From the NCBI GenBank assembly GCA_028673005.1, contig CM054114.1:123409307-123473306 (forward strand): a DNA stretch of 64,000 nucleotides, written 5' to 3'. Under the pieces are notes generated by a model. The model ran no database searches. It saw only the letters and a program-made list of their open reading frames with translations, and was not told the DNA's origin. Shown here in pieces: positions 58,936 through 64,000 of this stretch (the first letter of the stretch is position 1; every line of letters starts with the position of its first letter). A program made the position numbers and the translations under genes. The DNA is from Tanypteryx hageni. Its lineage: Eukaryota > Arthropoda > Insecta > Odonata > Petaluridae.

Positions 58936-59077
58936 GGTAGGTCCTGTACAAATTATTTGCATAGATGGCACACCTCTGGGAATTGATAAATTGCTGTTAA
59001 ATAAGCATGGGAAATACGTTTTGTGAATATAGTGAGAACTGAAGTTTGATAGTGTCAAGTTCATGAATAATCAAGAG

Positions 59078-59257
59078 CAGGGCTTGACAAATTTTCTAAA
59101 AATCTAGGTGCCATCTCCAAAACCTAGATGCCAACTTCAAAACCTAGGAGCCAGCGCATATAACTATGTACAGCATGCATATACTACAATATCTAGGCAC
59201 CAGTATGAAAATCTTAGGGGACATGGTGATCTGATATCCAGGAATTGTCCAGCCCTG
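59078..59257. mobile_element. hAT MITE, 180 bp
   Basis: CAGGGCTTGACAA at left, inverted CAGGGCTGGACAA at right, with identical flanks ATCAAGAG at 59070-59077 and 59258-59265. Interior repeats AACCTAG/GTGCCA words. Confidence 0.92.
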
Positions 59258-59283
59258 ATCAAGAGTACATAGTATATACATAT

Positions 59284-59657
59284 TCATTCATTCATTCGTG
59301 TTCTGTCTTACGACAGGTCCTACCAATTAACTAATTAATTGGTTTTGACTAGGGAATATACATACACGGTGTGGTGGTTTCCCGTTGCCTTCCACACCGG
59401 ACACACACACAGAAGGGAGGAGGGAAACCCGGTGCCGGCATTTGCCTGCTCTTGCGAAGAACACCAGGGGGGCCAACGGCTTAACGTCCCTTCCGAAGGA
59501 CGGAACAGCTGAATTTGCGCGGTCTCCTCAAACCACGCAAACAGGGGGCCGGATGACCTTGAGAAAAAATCCTACTCGCGCAGGATTCGTACCCGATGAC
59601 TTTCAAGCATCGGGCGAGTAGCAGCCAGCGTCCTAACCACTACACCACCGGCACCCC
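59284..59657 (-). mobile_element. tRNA-derived SINE, complete
   Basis: The - strand starts GGGGTGCCGGTGGTGTAGTG with a good A box (TGGTGTAGTGG) and B box (GGTACGAATCC), giving a tRNA-like head of about 75 bp for RNA polymerase III. The body follows, with CTTCGGAAGGGACGTTAAG, and a (ATGA)n tail. TATATACATAT is repeated exactly at 59273-59283 and 59658-59668 as the target duplication. Confidence 0.92.
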
Positions 59658-59668
59658 TATATACATAT

Positions 59669-60953
59669 AAGTTTAAGTAAATCATGAAACTCACTTTATG
59701 GCTTGAAATCAATAAAGCTAACCAGATTTCAAATACAAAGTAACTATTTTAAATGGTAGCTTTCAGGTTCTTGACTGTGAGGTTTTGAATGTGAATGCAG
59801 GGGTGTTTAAGGGATAGAGATGTGTTTTAAAGAGAGCCAAAGTTGAGAATTAAGGTGAGGTTTGTTCATAGGAGCAATTAAGATGGTATTGTGAATTTCA
59901 GTTCTTTTGAGTACCAAGCCCTTTAATGACAGGTTTACTCGAAAATGCCCTAGGTTCCTTTTAACAGTCGAATGAAATAATTTCTCTCTCCAAAATTTTG
60001 AGACTTGAAGCTATAATGGTTTACTTATGTATTGTGTTTATTTATTGCAAAACATTGTCAGTTTAGAAGTAATTTTTCATTGATAAAATTTACTTGAAGT
60101 TTTACTTTACTAAATGAGAGAATCGACAATTTTCCAGCAAAGAAACTTGCTTTATAAGCTTCTGAGAAACACAGTGTTTTGTTTATGTTTTCATAATTGG
60201 TGGTTCAATGAGCACATATTTGGAAATATCATATTTATATGTTGAATGAATAAGTCGAATGCATTTTTCACAATAAAATTTTTAAAGTGATGCCAATTTA
60301 AAAATATAGTACCATACAAAGTATTAAATTTTTATATGCTAAACTCTCTTATTACAGATACTAGTGTTATTTTAAATCCTTGTAGTCACATTACATGAAA
60401 TAGCTATTATTGTACAATGAGGTCCTTGCATACAATTTTTATCTCTCAAATCATATTACTGTGGTGGAATACACCATACGGAATATGATGATGCAAATGA
60501 AGAACAAAAATATTAGTTTATCTTACTGTATATACCTGAATCCAAGATGATCCCGAATCTAAGACGACCTCCCTCCCATTTTATCAGACTGTCAAAACAG
60601 AAAAAAGATTTTATGACCTAATTTCTCACTGACTGTATTTGGTGTATATTTTGAACATGTATTTAGTATAGGTATACTAGTTCATTCATTAATTGAAATG
60701 GGTTGTTACAATTTTTTTCTGAAATAAAAAAGAATTTTAAAATTGTATATTAAAAATTAAGACAATTGAATTCTGGATCATAAGTTTGCAATGAAAAATA
60801 TGTACAATTATTTTATCTAATGTTTCATTTGTTTAAAGAACATCGATTAAACGTGTAACCATACTTCCTACAGTTCTATGACAACTCGTTGCGGTCATTT
60901 CGTCACCCATCAATTCGTCATGGTTAGTTCATTGCATATCAATACATCGCACG
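59669..60953. other. Unassigned, with a pogo-type end at 60525-60640
   Basis: TACTGTATATACCTGAATCC then GATGATCCCGAATCTAAGAC resembles the fragment at 870-1015. The rest is AT-rich without features. Confidence 0.45.
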
Positions 60954-63900
60954 CAGTGGCGTAGCAAACTGCAATGGGGCCCCAGTGCAAAATTCGATTT
61001 TGGGGCCCCTATCATTAATTCTATTATGAAACCGATAATAGAATGACCACGTGTTTTTTTAAATATTTTTATAAGCTAATTAATGGTCACTTTAAATACA
61101 TATATAATTACACAGAATATTCTGTAAAATTAACTGTTTACAACCATATGTTAACATTAAAATATTTATAAACATTCTACAAGCTCAAAATACATAATAT
61201 AAAAAAATTAACACACGATAACCAATTTATTAATTTTCTGCCAAACTGCTCAGTCTTTCTTGTGATATTGCACTTATTAAATCATTTTTTATAATTCTTA
61301 GCTTTGAGAAGCTACATTCACATGACACTGATGTCACAGGAATGGTAAGGAATAATAATAGTGAAGTAACTACATAAAAAAAACTGGAAGAAAGATGTTG
61401 TATAACAAGTAGCTCTGCAACCTCTCTTATTGTCTTTAATGGTGTCAATTCCTCGTTTAACAGAAATTTCATCATAGATTGCTCTGGAAATTCATCTGAG
61501 AGATCATTTTTATATTTTTCTTTAAGCTGTGTAGCCTGTTTGTTTATTTTGTCTGAGGAAGAAGAAATCAGAACTTGCGGTTCAAGAATTGAAAACAAGT
61601 TGTAGGTACCAAACATGCTTTGAAATCATTTCTTAATTTGAGTCGTGAAATTTCTAATTGTTTTCTGAAAAATGTTTTTTTCGAAGCTTTTTCGAGAGGG
61701 TTGTTGTATCTCAATGTCCCCAGCTTTAGTTATAAATTGCTGTGATTGAAAATCTTCACTTCACCTTTGACTTAGTTCTACTGCTTCGTTATAAATAGTT
61801 TGAAAATCATTCTGCAAATCTAATAACTTACTATGTAATAATTTTAAAATGTTGCTTGCCGTTTGCAAGTCGCATTGTTGATTTTGCAATAACTTGGTAG
61901 CAGAATTAGATTTTTCGAAAATATTTGAAAAGATGATTATCATGACAATAAATTCAAACTGCAATTTTACTTTTTAGTGATTTTCCTTTCGTTATTTCAG
62001 ATTGTTTGTTGCTTTTCAAAATTATAGCAGTTAATGCTTTCAAAATCTGAACAAAGTTATACCTAAAGGCGAGCAAACTATCATGTTTTGACAAAAATTT
62101 TGTTGAACAATCTTTTTTCAATGATATCCTTATTTCATTATTTTCCAAATGCATTGTCTTTAGAAAATTCCACCGTGTTACACTACAGCTAAAAAAATCA
62201 TACACAATTTCAACGATCTCGAAGAATTTAGCAACCTTTTCATGGTCACAGCAATCTTTTGAAACTAAATTTAAATTATGATTTGCACAGTGTACATATG
62301 GGACATTTGGCTGAATACTTAAAAGTTTTTGTTAGATGTCATTGTATGCACCTTTCATAACTACAGCACCATCATATGATTGACTGCGAAGCTTTTCAAG
62401 TGAGAGTTCTTTATCCTGTAAATGCTTAACTATTCTACTATTAATAACTTTTGCTGAATAATTTTCTACATTAAGGAAACCCAAAAATGATTCCTTTATT
62501 TCTAAGCTTTCTGGATTCCTATATTCAGAGTAATTTATTTTTACATACCAAACTATCAAACTAAGATTTTCAACTTTAGATATATCTTGTGTTGTATCTG
62601 TTGAAATGGAATAAAATGGTCCTGATTTGCATTCATCTAGGATCTTTTGTAGCACAGAATTCGAAAGAAGTTCAATAATTTCATTCAGAATTTGGGGACT
62701 CAAATATTTATTACTCCTGTCTGGATGATTTAGGTTTTGCAGAGGAGAATCATAATTTGCTAACAGATTGATTATACTTAAAAAAAATTCTTCTGTTTGA
62801 TGCCTCTCTATTTTCTCTGTGACCCCTGAACGCTAAGCCGGTTACCGCTCGAGTTAATGTAACATTCAAAATTCTGTGCAATACAACTCTCATAAACTTA
62901 GCCTCTTTTCGAATTTGCTGATCCATATTATCAGTAATAGTCTTGCTTTTTTCCACCTATTGAAAATGTAGCAACAATAGATATGATCCCTAGAATTTTC
63001 ATGAATTTTAATTTTGCCAGATGAAGTGTAGCCAGTCTCCTATGCCTTGTCCCCAATAATTTTGCTCAACTGTTGAAAATAACCAACATGGCTGACAATA
63101 AGCTCTATCCAATATGGGATAATAGCAAAGCCAAGTTTGTTTTAATTCAATTTCTGCCTTAGTAGTTAATGAGTACAAGTATTTTGAAAAATGCCTATTG
63201 TTTTGGTTTAGGTCTCTTTTGAAAGGTCCTTCAGGTTGGTAAGGTCCACACAAGACAATTCTTTGCATATCCTCATAAGACGATTGACTCCGAAATGTGG
63301 CCTTATCTCTTGGCAAGTTATCATCGGGAAAACTTATCACATCACAACTTTCTTTGTTCACAGAATTACTATACTCTTCTTTTGAACTCCTCTGAAGATC
63401 CATCGATTCACTCTCAACACTTTTAAGCAACTGTGTACTCTTAATATCATTAACTTCAGGTTCCAAATCTTCTTTTAATTCATTTGTTTGAGAAGAAGAC
63501 ACCATCTTTTTTGCTTTTAAGAAAACATAATTTTTTCATTTTGTTTATGAGTTGTTTCTTTTCGCTTTTCCTTTCTCAGAGCCACTTTCATATACTCGTT
63601 TCATAGTTGTTTCTTTGGGTGTATTTCTCTAAAAGAAATAGAAACTCAATTGTATTTCCTTAAATTTTAAACATTAATTTAATAATTAACCATGTCACAG
63701 ACTGATACTGAACATCACTCTTTGTATTATAAATATTATTATTAGTTATTCTAACTGTTAATTTTTGGAGATAATAGAAAAACTGAGAATATTGTAGGAG
63801 AAATATCCATTCTTGTGATCAGTTTTAGATTAAATCAAATTACATCAAATCGATTAATAGAGTACTTAACTTTAAAACATGGTATATGATGCTCTAATTA

Positions 63901-64000
63901 GTGATGATTGTTGTAAAAATTCTTATCTCTCGAGGGAGAATTTTTGCGTGAACTCAAAAGAAGTACTTAGGCTAGAAATTTTAATGTACATAATGGGGGT
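60954..64000 (-). mobile_element. hAT element of the ZMYM1-like group, runs off the right edge
   Basis: Left end CAGTGGCGTAGCAAACTG with GGGGCCCC nearby is a typical hAT terminus for this group. A broken transposase fills 61230-63604 on the - strand. No right terminus appears before 64000. Confidence 0.72.
61230..63604 (-). pseudogene. ZMYM1-like hAT transposase, broken
   Basis: A likely original start at 63604 gives MKRVYESGSEKGKAKRNN and then stops. Further left: CGPYQPEGPFKRDLNQNNRH and LDRAYCQPCWLF (TTF-type zinc finger), YSISTDTTQDISKVENLSLI and LRSQSYDGAVVMKGAYNDI (DUF4371 catalytic region with the S-T-D-T and Y-D-G-A motifs), and VTSVSCECSFSKLRIIKNDL then SQERLSSLA (hAT C-terminal dimerisation). 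All domains are in order, but at least six stops or frameshifts separate them. Host genes such as ZMYM1 derive from such elements, but this copy shows no sign of domestication. Confidence 0.88.

Noticed and set aside
59583..59657. Functional tRNA gene on the - strand
   Set aside because: The tRNA-like head is joined to a SINE body and tail with a target duplication; stems are degraded.
61230..63505. Domesticated ZMYM1-like host gene
   Set aside because: At least six stops or frameshifts, no introns needed to explain them, and a hAT terminus beside it.

Overview
The window is AT-rich eukaryotic DNA with GT-AG introns of 0.5-6.7 kb, AATAAA signals, tRNA-headed SINE sequence, and many hAT, piggyBac, pogo/Tigger, mariner and Penelope-like relics. 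This fits an animal, most likely an arthropod (insect) with a fairly large, transposon-rich genome. I cannot name the species from sequence alone.

I find one host gene I can support. It lies on the + strand between 12665 and 32497, as seven coding exons joined in a continuous reading frame (1294 codons plus stop). Its 5' end is missing and must lie upstream, possibly outside the window. Five short exons encode an acidic/serine-rich region, a conserved-looking block (residues 68-117) and a basic S-A-A-R-H-K-M-S-I-R-P-K motif. These resemble the DUF4592 region of the CRACD/KIAA1211 actin-regulator family. One 3.25-kb exon encodes a long, probably disordered tail with internal repeats, and a small last exon adds 24 residues. 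The stop codon at the end of the large exon overlaps a good 5' splice site, so two C-termini are possible.

Almost everything else is transposon-derived. From left to right: hAT MITEs and copies of a SINE-like family with a tRNA-type B box (0-8 kb); Tigger and hAT relics (7.7-12.6 kb); inside the first visible intron, a palindromic satellite-like element, a 2.5-kb pogo-like transposon with intact ends and broken transposase, and an internally deleted hAT; a Penelope-like 3' end with 108-bp inverted repeats (22.1-22.8 kb); mariner-type relics (25.4 and 40.9 kb); a field of short hAT MITEs, several with perfect 8-bp target duplications (35.7-40.5 kb); a 2.7-kb hAT relic carrying an 83-bp TTAA-flanked MITE and abutting a deleted piggyBac (46.5-50.3 kb); a small foldback element (52.1 kb); a nested MITE/pogo/Penelope set (55.8-57.7 kb); a complete tRNA-derived SINE (59.3 kb); and a ZMYM1-like hAT relic running off the right edge (61-64 kb).

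The least expected signal is a shared motif, CTGANGA plus one base, then a spacer (a short hairpin in the clearer cases), then GAAA. It occurs in four independent foldback or Penelope-like elements and resembles, but does not exactly match, a hammerhead ribozyme core.
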